Origin: Mycolicibacterium rhodesiae JS60
Lineage (GTDB): Bacteria > Actinomycetota > Actinomycetes > Mycobacteriales > Mycobacteriaceae
Assembly: GCA_000230935.2 (NCBI GenBank)
Contig: AGIQ01000005.1
Span: 248,001-312,000 of the forward strand
Direction of reading: 5' to 3'
DNA: 64,000 nt
Positions 8,718 through 16,623 of this stretch are shown here, piece after piece; position 1 is the stretch's first letter, and each line of letters starts with the position of its first letter. The notes beneath the pieces are model-generated. The model saw only the letters and a list, made by a program, of their open reading frames with translations, was not told the origin of the DNA and did no database searches. The translations under genes were made by a program, and so were the position numbers.

Positions 8718-10174
8718 GCCCGGTGTCGGTCGGCATCATCGGCGCCGGACCGGGTGGCCTGGCCCTGGGAATCTTCCTGGCCAAGGCCGGCTTTCGCGAC
8801 TTCACGATCTTCGACCGCGAGGACGGGGTCGGCGGCACCTGGCGTATCAACACCTATCCCGGGCTGGCCTGCGATGTGAAGTCGCATCTGTATTCCTACT
8901 CGTTCGACCTGAACTCGGAGTGGAGCCGGATGTGGCCGGGCCAGCCGGAACTGCTGGAGTACTTCGAGCGGTCCACCGACCGTCACGGCTTGCGCCCCCA
9001 TCTGCGGCTGAACACCGAAATCACCACCGCACAGTGGAATCCCGGTGCGAACACATGGACACTGACCGACTCAACCGGACAGCGGCACACCTTCGACATC
9101 GTGGTCTCCGCCGTCGGCATGTTCACCAGGCCGCTGCTGCCGGATCTTCATGAGCAGGAACCGTTCACCGGGACGCTGATGCACACCGCACGCTGGGACC
9201 ACTCCGTGGACCTCACCGGAGCCCGGGTCGCCGTGCTGGGCACCGGCTCCACCGCATCGCAGTTGATCCCCGAGGTCGCCAAGGTGGCCGACAAGGTGTA
9301 CTCGGTGCAGCGCTCCCCCACCTGGATCCTGCCCAAACCGGACCGTCCGTACACCGAGCGGGAACGCGTGATCTTCAGGCGCATACCCTTCGCCAAGAAG
9401 TTCTACCGGACCCGGCTGTGGCTGCGCAGTGAACGCAATATCTCGGTGATCGAGAACGGCAGCGACAAAACCCAAGAATTCAAAGACATCTCGCTGCGCT
9501 ACCTGGAAGCATGCGTGGCCGACCCTGAGCTGCGCGCCAAGCTCACGCCGGATCATCCGCTGGGCTGCAAGCGCTTGGTGTTCGCCGCCGACTATTTGTC
9601 GACGCTGACCCAGCCGCACGTCGAGGTGGTGTCCAGCCCGGCCCGCTCGCTGCGGGCGCGCTCGCTGATCACCGAGGACGGCTCCGAACTGGACGTCGAT
9701 GTGGTGTTGTGCGCCACCGGCTATGCCGCCACCGATTACCTCGGCCAGATAGACGTCATCGGCGAGGGCGACCGCTCGCTGCACGACACCTGGCACGATG
9801 GCGCGTTCGCCTATCTGGGGATGACGGTCCCGGGTTTCCCGAACTTCTTCATGCTGTACGGACCCAACACCAACGTCGGCTCCAATAGCGTGATCTTCGT
9901 GCTCGAAGCCCAGGCGCACTACATCGTGCGGGCGCTGAAGTATCTGCGCCGGAGGCGCAGACGCTATGTTGCCGTGCGCCCACAGACGATGGCGGACTTC
10001 CTGGCCGACGTCGACCGGTGGATGGTGGGCACCGTGTGGACCACGCGGTGCAGCAACTACTTCCGTGCACCCAACGGGCGGGTGGTCACGCAGTGGCCGC
10101 GCAGCGCGCGCGCGTTCTGGGCGATGACGCGCCGATTCCGCCCGCGCGACTACACCTTCACACCCGGCGGGTAG
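8699..10174 (+). CDS. flavin-binding monooxygenase, Baeyer-Villiger type
   Basis: 491 residues. The first dinucleotide-binding motif is GIIGAGPGGLALG (residues about 10-22), followed by GVGGTWRINTYPGLACDV, the usual sequence of Baeyer-Villiger monooxygenases. The fingerprint F-x-G-x-x-x-H-x-x-x-W appears as FTGTLMHTARW (about 157-167), followed by the NADPH site VAVLGTGSTASQLIPEV. It would insert oxygen next to a ketone to give an ester or lactone using NADPH, O2 and FAD. It overlaps the SDR upstream, and an esterase starts five bases downstream, so ketone to ester to alcohol plus acid is a natural reading of the gene order. The substrate is unknown. Confidence 0.87.
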   Translation: MPADRLSPVSVGIIGAGPGGLALGIFLAKAGFRDFTIFDREDGVGGTWRINTYPGLACDVKSHLYSYSFDLNSEWSRMWPGQPELLEYFERSTDRHGLRPHLRLNTEITTAQWNPGANTWTLTDSTGQRHTFDIVVSAVGMFTRPLLPDLHEQEPFTGTLMHTARWDHSVDLTGARVAVLGTGSTASQLIPEVAKVADKVYSVQRSPTWILPKPDRPYTERERVIFRRIPFAKKFYRTRLWLRSERNISVIENGSDKTQEFKDISLRYLEACVADPELRAKLTPDHPLGCKRLVFAADYLSTLTQPHVEVVSSPARSLRARSLITEDGSELDVDVVLCATGYAATDYLGQIDVIGEGDRSLHDTWHDGAFAYLGMTVPGFPNFFMLYGPNTNVGSNSVIFVLEAQAHYIVRALKYLRRRRRRYVAVRPQTMADFLADVDRWMVGTVWTTRCSNYFRAPNGRVVTQWPRSARAFWAMTRRFRPRDYTFTPGG

Positions 10175-10179
10175 CTCCG

Positions 10180-11106
10180 ATGACGCCCGATCCCGAGATC
10201 GTCCGGCGGCTCGACCCGGCATTGCACGCGTTCGCGGCGGCGCGTAGCGATCTGTCCCTGGGCGGTCTTGGCGCCGTGCGGGATTCGCTGAACCAACGCC
10301 GACGTGACACCGTCGGCCAGATCGACGCAACGGGCGTGGACGTCGCCGACGCCACGGCCGGCGCCGTGCCGATCCGCATCTACCGTGGTGCGCCGTCGCC
10401 GTCCCCGTTGGTGATCTATTGCCATGCCGGCGCATTCGTGTTGGGCAACCTCGACACCGATCACCGTCAGTGCGTCGAATTGGCCCGTCAGGGCGCCTGC
10501 ACGGTGATCTCCGTCGATTATCGGCTGGCGCCCGAACACCCCTACCCGACGGCGCTCGAGGACGCCGGTTCGGTACTGAGGTGGGCCTGGGGGGCGGCCG
10601 ACGAGCTGGGCGTCGACCGCAACCGGCTGGCGCTCGCGGGAAACAGCGCCGGGGCGGCGCTGGCGGCCGGGCTGGCGCAGCGGTCCGCGGCCGAGACGCT
10701 TCCGCCGGTCGTCGGCCTGCTGCTGCACCAGCCCGTGCTCGACGACCGTCCCACCGCCTCCAAGACCGAGTTTCTGTCCACGCCGGGTTTCGACGGTGTC
10801 GCGACCGAACTGATGTGGCGGCACTATCTCAGCCAGACCGCACCGAGCGCCGCCTCGGTACCAGGCCGCAGCCTCCAGATGATCGGCGCCGCAAGCACCT
10901 TCATCACATGCTCGGAGCTGGACCCGCTGCGTGACGAGGCGCTGGAGTACGCCCGGCAACTGATGCGGGCCGGGGTGCGCACCGACCTCCACGTGTTCGG
11001 CGGGACGTGTCATGGATTCGACTCGCTGTGCCCCGACTGGACGGTCAGCCGGGCGCTGCTGGCCATGCAGGCCGAGGCTCTCCGGCGCTTCTTCGGCCAA
11101 TCATGA
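10180..11106 (+). CDS. alpha/beta hydrolase (HSL/LipI-type esterase)
   Basis: 308 residues from ATG 10180, five bases after the monooxygenase stop; a longer reading to 10018 lies inside that gene and was not used. Alpha/beta-hydrolase_3 fold: the oxyanion motif is HAG in VIYCHAGAFVLG rather than the standard HGG. The nucleophile is Ser in GNSAG (residue about 160). DPLRDEALEYA supplies the acid and GTCHGF the His near the C-terminus. Expected to cleave short-chain esters or lactones, perhaps the product of the adjacent monooxygenase. Confidence 0.84.
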   Translation: MTPDPEIVRRLDPALHAFAAARSDLSLGGLGAVRDSLNQRRRDTVGQIDATGVDVADATAGAVPIRIYRGAPSPSPLVIYCHAGAFVLGNLDTDHRQCVELARQGACTVISVDYRLAPEHPYPTALEDAGSVLRWAWGAADELGVDRNRLALAGNSAGAALAAGLAQRSAAETLPPVVGLLLHQPVLDDRPTASKTEFLSTPGFDGVATELMWRHYLSQTAPSAASVPGRSLQMIGAASTFITCSELDPLRDEALEYARQLMRAGVRTDLHVFGGTCHGFDSLCPDWTVSRALLAMQAEALRRFFGQS

Positions 11107-11108
11107 CC

Positions 11109-11137
11109 TTTACAGATTGCCCTGAAACTGTCACGCT
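11109..11137 (+). promoter_or_regulatory. candidate promoter with the same architecture as 6189-6217
   Basis: TTTACA at 11109-11114, 14 bases, TGTCACGCT at 11129-11137. The predicted transcription start, about 7 nt on, falls at the GTG at 11145, which would make the downstream mRNA leaderless. It lies just after the esterase stop. Confidence 0.45.
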
Positions 11138-11144
11138 GGGGGGT

Positions 11145-11696
11145 GTGCATGAGATCGACGAACGCCCACGTGAAAGCCCCCGGCCGCGTCAGCGGGCGTC
11201 CAGGCTGGCGCCGTACCAGCTCGACGTGATCGGCGTCCACGTCGCCGACGTCGTGGAGTCGGCCGGTGGCTGGCTGTTCGACCGGGTGATGGCGGGCTGG
11301 AACGTGCGGGTCGCACTCGCCGACGCCGGCGACCTCGCCGCCCTCAAGATCCTCGGGGTGCAGACGGTCAGCATGGCGGCCGTGTTCGGTGCGACGCCGG
11401 CGGCTCTGGCCGTGGCCGGCGCCGTGTGTAGTGCGGACGACCGGATCAGCGACGCGCTGGCCGCGTCGGTGCGCTCGGCACGAACCGAAGTCACCGTCTG
11501 GGGTGACGTCTGGGTTCCCAGCGCCGGCCGTCCCGGCGACGAGGTGCGCCACGAATTGAGCTCAGCCGCACGCGTGTTCAAGGCTCAGGCGGCGTTCGCC
11601 GCGGGACTGGACCCGGACGTCGCCGCCTACGAGGCATTCCGCAGCTACGGCCAATCCATCACCACCGAATACCCCGACTTGCAACCGGTCGGCTGA
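11145..11696 (+). CDS. conserved mycobacterial hypothetical protein
   Basis: 183 residues from GTG 11145, chosen because a promoter-like motif ends about 7 nt upstream. An ATG at 11103 overlapping the esterase stop would add 14 residues. No enzyme motif is visible. The N-terminus is charged and proline/arginine rich; the body (ADVVESAGGWLFDRVMAGWNVRVAL, then an Ala-rich helical stretch) is acidic and looks cytoplasmic. It is the last gene of the rightward block. Function not assigned. Confidence 0.6.
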   Translation: MHEIDERPRESPRPRQRASRLAPYQLDVIGVHVADVVESAGGWLFDRVMAGWNVRVALADAGDLAALKILGVQTVSMAAVFGATPAALAVAGAVCSADDRISDALAASVRSARTEVTVWGDVWVPSAGRPGDEVRHELSSAARVFKAQAAFAAGLDPDVAAYEAFRSYGQSITTEYPDLQPVG

Positions 11697-11705
11697 CGCC
11701 CCGCG

Positions 11706-12536
11706 TCAGCGGTCGACGAAGATGTCGATGATCGGGCTGTCGCCGCCGCCGTAGTGCGAGAGGTCCTCGACACCGGCGGCGCGCAGTACATCGGAGTCGA
11801 TCGAACAGTTGCCGTTGACCTGCGATCCCGGCGAGGTGATGATCTCGACGGCCGCGTCGGCCATGATCTCCGGGCTGCGGGAGGCGGCAAGCGCATCCTC
11901 GAAGTCCGCCGAGTTGGCCACCGCCGAGGTCGCGATGTACGTCTCCGGCCACAGGCAGGTGAAACCGATTCCGGTGTCGGCGTATTCAGCCGCCCATCCC
12001 ATCGACAGCAGCGTCATCCCGTACTTCGACAAGGTGTAGGACGGATGGGCCCCGAGCCAGTGCGGGTTCAGGTTCAGCGGCGGCGCGATGGTCACGACAT
12101 GCCCGTTGGGCGACGTGCGCAGGTGCGGCAGGCAGGCCTTGGTCAGCAGGAACGTCCCGCGAATGTTGATCTGCTGCATCAGATCGAACTTCTTGGCCGA
12201 CAGCATCTCGGTGGGGTCGGTGGCAATGGCGCTGGCATTGTTGACACAGATGTCCACGCCACCGAAGTTCTGCACCGCAGCGTCGACCGCCCGTGCCACG
12301 TCTTCCTCGCTGCGCACATCACCCACAACGGCGACGGCCTTGCCGCCGGCCGCTTCGATCTCGGCCGCGGCGGTGTACACCGTGCCGGGAAGCTTCGGGT
12401 GCGGCTCTGCCGTCTTGGCCAGCAGCACGACGTTGGCGCCATGACGGGCCGCGCCGAGCGCGATGGCCAGACCGATACCCCGACTGCCCCCCGACACGAC
12501 GAGCGTGCGATCGGTGAGCGAATGCTTCTCGGCCAT
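11706..12536 (-). CDS. short-chain dehydrogenase, HSDL2-like
   Basis: 276 residues from ATG 12536. A second in-frame ATG sits directly before it at 12539, but GAGGAG at 12541-12546 is better spaced from 12536. The SDR motif is SGGSRGIGLAIALGAARHGANVVLLAKTAEPHPKLPG split over residues about 13-45, with the AEPHPKLPG insertion typical of HSDL2-type SDRs. NNASA replaces NNAG, and YTLSKYG carries the Tyr-x-x-x-Lys. The usual catalytic Ser region reads VVTIAPPLN, as in this subfamily. Convergent with the hypothetical gene at 11145 (9-bp gap). Predicted oxidoreductase for a lipid or acyl substrate. Confidence 0.82.
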   Translation of the reverse strand: MAEKHSLTDRTLVVSGGSRGIGLAIALGAARHGANVVLLAKTAEPHPKLPGTVYTAAAEIEAAGGKAVAVVGDVRSEEDVARAVDAAVQNFGGVDICVNNASAIATDPTEMLSAKKFDLMQQINIRGTFLLTKACLPHLRTSPNGHVVTIAPPLNLNPHWLGAHPSYTLSKYGMTLLSMGWAAEYADTGIGFTCLWPETYIATSAVANSADFEDALAASRSPEIMADAAVEIITSPGSQVNGNCSIDSDVLRAAGVEDLSHYGGGDSPIIDIFVDR

Positions 12537-12614
12537 CATTCTCCTCGCTGAAAATTACATTCTCTTTTTCGGCGAGCATAGTCCTCCGATGGGAAGAACG
12601 ATTGCCGGGGTCGC

Positions 12615-13274
12615 TCAGTTCAGGAACGGTGCCAGCTCGGCGCGGGTCACCGCGGCCTGGAGTGGGCCCTCGTTCTGGCCGAACATCTGGTCCTGGTCGA
12701 AAAAGAAGATGACGGCGTCGTCGGTGATCGCAAAATTCCGGTAGGCCGCCGGGTCGAGGCCACCGCGCGGCGGCAACATCTGTGTGCTCGACGCCAGGTC
12801 GCGGCGGACCGCTGCAGCGATGACGTCGAACGCGCCCGGCTTGAAGAACGTGTCGAAGGTGATCGGAGCCTGTCTGCGCACGTCGTAGTTGAAGGCTTTC
12901 ACCGAGCTGACCGGATGGACGCCGACGTCTTCTCCGACGCGCAGCACCACGCTCTGGGTTCCCGTGGAGCGATACTCCTTGGCCGACACCGCAAGCCGAT
13001 AGGGCCCCGGCCGGTCGCCGAGCGGGAATTTGTCGGCGTAGTCGACGAGTTGGTCGCGCCGCTGGGTCAGGTAGGCCGTCAGCGCCTGCGAGTCCGGGTA
13101 GTCGACCGGGAAGCTCAGGGTGATCGCATAGCTCGCCGTGCTGGTGTGGCTGTGGCAGATCTGGTCGGCATCGACCGTGCCGCCGAAGTCGGCGCAGGAC
13201 TGCGGGTCTGCTGCCGCCGGGCCGCACCCGATGACCCCGGCCAGCACCACGGCGAGGAGGGCGGGTCGCCACAC
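12615..13274 (-). CDS. secreted DUF3298/RsiV-domain lipoprotein (Mpt64-like family)
   Basis: 219 residues from GTG 13274, which follows the upstream stop by one base. The N-terminus is hydrophobic and ends in VIGCGPAAADP, so a lipoprotein signal (Cys about 17) is plausible. The remainder has the two-part architecture of the Mpt64/RsiV family: YAITLSFPVDYPDSQALTAYL, then the C-terminal AITDDAVIFFFDQDQMFG. The fold is known from the M. tuberculosis secreted antigen Mpt64, whose biochemical role is unclear. It appears translationally coupled to the propeller gene upstream. Confidence 0.75.
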   Translation of the reverse strand: MWRPALLAVVLAGVIGCGPAAADPQSCADFGGTVDADQICHSHTSTASYAITLSFPVDYPDSQALTAYLTQRRDQLVDYADKFPLGDRPGPYRLAVSAKEYRSTGTQSVVLRVGEDVGVHPVSSVKAFNYDVRRQAPITFDTFFKPGAFDVIAAAVRRDLASSTQMLPPRGGLDPAAYRNFAITDDAVIFFFDQDQMFGQNEGPLQAAVTRAELAPFLN

Positions 13275-13275
13275 G

Positions 13276-14442
13276 TCAGGAGTCCGCGCTCGGATACAGC
13301 ATTGCGTCGCTCACCGCGCCGCCGTTGACCGGCGGCCCGAGCAGGACGGTCGCGGTGTTCGCCGCCGGGTCATAACTCACCAGTGACGTGCTTCCGCTGC
13401 AGCCCACCTGGCCCCGCACCACCAACCTGTCATTGGCCGCGCCGGTTACGAACACGTTGTCGGCCGCGCCGGGGATCTTCACCCGGGTGGTGTGCCCGTC
13501 GGCGGTCAGCTTCGACAGGAATACGGTGCCGCACGCGCCCACCGACTGCAGGAAGACTCCGCTGGGCAGCTTCCAGGCGTCACCGTCACCGATGTCGCCG
13601 CCGAATCCGTTGTCCTCCTGCCCAGAATTGAGAGCGGTGATGGGCGTGGGGCTTCCGCCGTCGAGCGGCACCGCCCAGAGCTGGTTCGCCGAGCTTCGCT
13701 CTACGGTGCAGTGCACCAGGATCGACCCCGGCGTCCACCATTTGACCGGTCCGCACAAGGCTTTCGGCATCGGCGCCGGCAGTGTCTTGGTCACCTTGCC
13801 GTCGTTGCTCATCACGACGAGGCTGTTGTCGCTACGCGGCACGACCTCATTGCCGAGATTGGCGGTGGCAAGGACCAATTGCGTGCCGTCGGGCGACTCC
13901 ACGTAGTCGCCGCCGAACTGACCCGCTCCACCCAGATCTTCGGTCGGGTAGGTGAACTGCGGATTGCCGTTGAGGTCAACCCTTTTCAGGGTTCCGGGCT
14001 GGTTGCCGTTGAACGAGCTCGAGACCAGCAGCGCGGTGCCGTTGGGCCGGGTGTAGGCCGGATAGCCGTCGACCGGGATGGTGGTCTGCTCGCCGGTATG
14101 GAGGTCCACCGAGATCGCCGATGTCGGGCTGGCGTACGACCCGGTGAACAACGCATGGCTGCCATCTCCCGACCAGTCGACCATCCGCATCTGCGCACCC
14201 GGTGCAAACGTGGTGATCACGTAGCGAGTACCCGCCGGGTCCACCAAATACAGTGTCGTGCCGACGGTCTCATGTGTCGGTTCGTCGGGATCGCGCTGCT
14301 CGCCAGGCCGATGTGGAACGACCGGGCTCCATTCGGCGAGCGTCCAGCCCGGCCCGACTTTACTCCACGGGACGTCCTTGACCGCGGCCTCGGTGGCGGC
14401 GACCGGCGTCGCCGGTGCGGCCGACGGCGCTACCGATCCCAA
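13276..14442 (-). CDS. TolB-like beta-propeller protein, start uncertain
   Basis: About 388 residues if begun at TTG 14442. The frame is open further upstream (to 14643), but that part lies antisense-free inside the exporter gene and reads as non-coding. No good start codon with a ribosome site exists between the exporter stop (14462) and the conserved body beginning AVKDVPWSKVGPGWTL. Repeated WD40-like blades are visible: MRMVDWSGDGSHALFTG, YVESPDGTQLVLAT, VKWWTPGSILVHC. The N-terminal Ala/Pro stretch looks like the remainder of a signal peptide, so the protein is probably exported or an N-terminal lesion exists. Follows the MFS gene by about 20 bases. Confidence 0.68.
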   Translation of the reverse strand: MGSVAPSAAPATPVAATEAAVKDVPWSKVGPGWTLAEWSPVVPHRPGEQRDPDEPTHETVGTTLYLVDPAGTRYVITTFAPGAQMRMVDWSGDGSHALFTGSYASPTSAISVDLHTGEQTTIPVDGYPAYTRPNGTALLVSSSFNGNQPGTLKRVDLNGNPQFTYPTEDLGGAGQFGGDYVESPDGTQLVLATANLGNEVVPRSDNSLVVMSNDGKVTKTLPAPMPKALCGPVKWWTPGSILVHCTVERSSANQLWAVPLDGGSPTPITALNSGQEDNGFGGDIGDGDAWKLPSGVFLQSVGACGTVFLSKLTADGHTTRVKIPGAADNVFVTGAANDRLVVRGQVGCSGSTSLVSYDPAANTATVLLGPPVNGGAVSDAMLYPSADS

Positions 14443-14461
14443 AATGAAGCGAAAAGTCTGC

Positions 14462-16363
14462 TCAGTCGCCAGGGCGTGAATGGCGACCGTAGGTCTCGAC
14501 CTCGTCGTGCTCCTCGCGATAGTGCCGGGGGGGCCGAGGCTCGCTCTCGTCGGTGAGGCGGTGCCGCGATGGCGGTGCAACGCTGTCCAGGGCCCGGTAG
14601 CTCGACTCACCATCGACGTGAAACCCGTTGTGCGTGAACCCAATCGGATCCACCAAGGGGTCGAATTTTCGCGGTTCGGGTTCGGGTTGGGGTTCCTCGG
14701 CCGGAGGCTGCCAAACGATCACGTCGGTCTCGTCGTCGATCTCATCGACCTGGTGAGGTGGCGCCACGAGGTACTCCACGTACTCGTCGTCGTCATAGCC
14801 GGGGTCATAGACCGGGATCTGATCGGTGATCTCGTCGTCGCTACTCGCGCCCGCGAACCGGGTTCCCAAACCGCCCAGCACGAACAGCGCCGCGACGATG
14901 CCGAACAGCGCGGCGAACGCCGGCAACAGCATGGATTGCGACAGGGCGGCGGAGAACGGCTCGTGCAAGAACGACGGAAGCTTCAGCACTGCGAGGTCAC
15001 CGGGCGATGCATCGGACGGAGCAGCCGGCATCTCGGCGCTGATCCGCGACGCCATGAACGCGGCGATTCCCGCGCTGCCGAGCACCGACCCGACCTGTCG
15101 GGTCGCGTTGTAGACCCCGGCACCGGCACCGGCCAGGTGCGGCGGGAGGTTGCGGGTGGCGGTGGCGGCCAGCGGCGCCCAGATGAACGCCATGCCGACA
15201 CCCATTGCGGTCAGCGGCAGCACCAGCCGCCAGATCGGGGTCGTCGGCGTCATGTCGATCGACAGCCACGTCAGGGCGATCGCCACCACCGAGAAGCCGA
15301 ACCCGAGGATCGGGCGAGGGTGTGCCTTGTCGACAAGCCGCCCGACGAACGGGGCCGGCACACCGCTGGCGATGGCCATCGGCGCGATCAGCAGCGCCGA
15401 ACGCGTTGGCGACAGTCCACACACCACTTGGGCGTAGAACATCAACGGCAGCATCATCGCCGTGACCACGAAGCCGATCACCGCAACGCCGAGGTTGGAC
15501 AGGCTGAAGTCCCGATCGGAGAAGATCGCCAACGGTATGAGGGGCTCGCCGCGGTTGATCGACTGCCAGTACACGAACGCGGTGAAGAAGCCGATCCCGG
15601 CGACGATGACCGCCCAGATCCACGCCTGCCAGTGATGCCCCTGGCCCTCTTGCAGCCCGAACACGATCAGGAACATGCCGATGCCGGACAGCACCACCCC
15701 CACCACGTCGAACCGGTGATTGGTGGTAGGCAGCGTCGGGATGAGCCAGACCGCCAGCCCCAGGCCGATCACGCCGATCGGCACGTTGACGAAGAAGATC
15801 CACTCCCAGCCCAGCCGACCGACGAGCACACCGCCGGCGAGCGGGCCCACCAGGGTCGCCACCCCGGCCGTCGCACCCCACAGGCTCATCGCCACACCGC
15901 GCCGTTCCGGCGGGAAGATGCGGGTGATCGTCGACAAGGTCTGCGGGGTCAGCAGGGCCGCACCCAGGCCCTGCGCGACCCGGGCGGCGATCAACATGTC
16001 GATCGTGCCGGCCAGCCCGCACCACAGCGAAGACGCAGTGAAGATGGTCAGCCCGGCGATGTAGAGATTCTTCGGACCGAACCGGTCACCGAGGCGCCCG
16101 GCCAGCAGCAGCGGCACCGCGTACGCCAGCAGGTAGGCGCTGGTCACCCAGATGACCGTGTCGTAGTCGGTGATCTCCAGCGCATCCATGATGCTCGGGT
16201 TGGCCACCGCGACGATCGTCGAGTCGACGAGGATCATGAAGAAGCCGACAAGCATGGCCCACAGCGCGTGCCACGGATTCGCGGGCGCATCGCCCACGTC
16301 GGCCGGATCGAGGTCCAAGTCCACGTCCGGCACGTAGCCAGCCAGGTTCCTGGTCATATCCAT
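14462..16363 (-). CDS. MFS drug exporter, DHA2 (14-TM) family
   Basis: 633 residues. After about 35 hydrophilic residues there are 14 predicted membrane helices. The DHA2 motifs are present: motif C-like GATAGVATLVGPLAGGVL and motif A GRLGDRFGPKNLY. TMS1 WHALWAMLVGFFMILVDSTIVAVANPSI is characteristic of EmrB/QacA types. The C-terminal 130 residues are a soluble acidic, proline-rich tail (DDDEYVEYLVAPP...), unusually long for the family but shared by the M. tuberculosis Rv1250 type to which this corresponds. Likely a proton-driven efflux pump in the cytoplasmic membrane. Divergent from the gene at 16624. Confidence 0.87.
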   Translation of the reverse strand: MDMTRNLAGYVPDVDLDLDPADVGDAPANPWHALWAMLVGFFMILVDSTIVAVANPSIMDALEITDYDTVIWVTSAYLLAYAVPLLLAGRLGDRFGPKNLYIAGLTIFTASSLWCGLAGTIDMLIAARVAQGLGAALLTPQTLSTITRIFPPERRGVAMSLWGATAGVATLVGPLAGGVLVGRLGWEWIFFVNVPIGVIGLGLAVWLIPTLPTTNHRFDVVGVVLSGIGMFLIVFGLQEGQGHHWQAWIWAVIVAGIGFFTAFVYWQSINRGEPLIPLAIFSDRDFSLSNLGVAVIGFVVTAMMLPLMFYAQVVCGLSPTRSALLIAPMAIASGVPAPFVGRLVDKAHPRPILGFGFSVVAIALTWLSIDMTPTTPIWRLVLPLTAMGVGMAFIWAPLAATATRNLPPHLAGAGAGVYNATRQVGSVLGSAGIAAFMASRISAEMPAAPSDASPGDLAVLKLPSFLHEPFSAALSQSMLLPAFAALFGIVAALFVLGGLGTRFAGASSDDEITDQIPVYDPGYDDDEYVEYLVAPPHQVDEIDDETDVIVWQPPAEEPQPEPEPRKFDPLVDPIGFTHNGFHVDGESSYRALDSVAPPSRHRLTDESEPRPPRHYREEHDEVETYGRHSRPGD

Positions 16364-16623
16364 CCCTCGTGTCGGCGTCCTGCGAAGGTGTCGGCGCGCG
16401 CTGACGAAACCGTTGTCGGCCCCCGCGCCTCATCGATTAGCAGCAACACCATGTGCGTAACGCCGGCGCACGTGCTCGAACTTCCGGCCGCGTCACGCTG
16501 CCAGGTCGAGACTATCGGCCGATCGAGCGGCCATCCCGCAGAGGGCTCGGACCGAAGCCCCCAGCGGGCGTAGTTTTGGCACACGGGTGCGCCATCCAAT
16601 CGATTCCCAACGCAGGAGGAGCT

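Noticed and set aside
14480..16573. Long open frame on the plus strand opposite the DHA2 exporter
   Set aside because: Its product is a low-complexity Arg/His/Asp/Gly sequence, typical of antisense frames in G+C-rich genes, while the minus strand encodes a clear 14-helix exporter.
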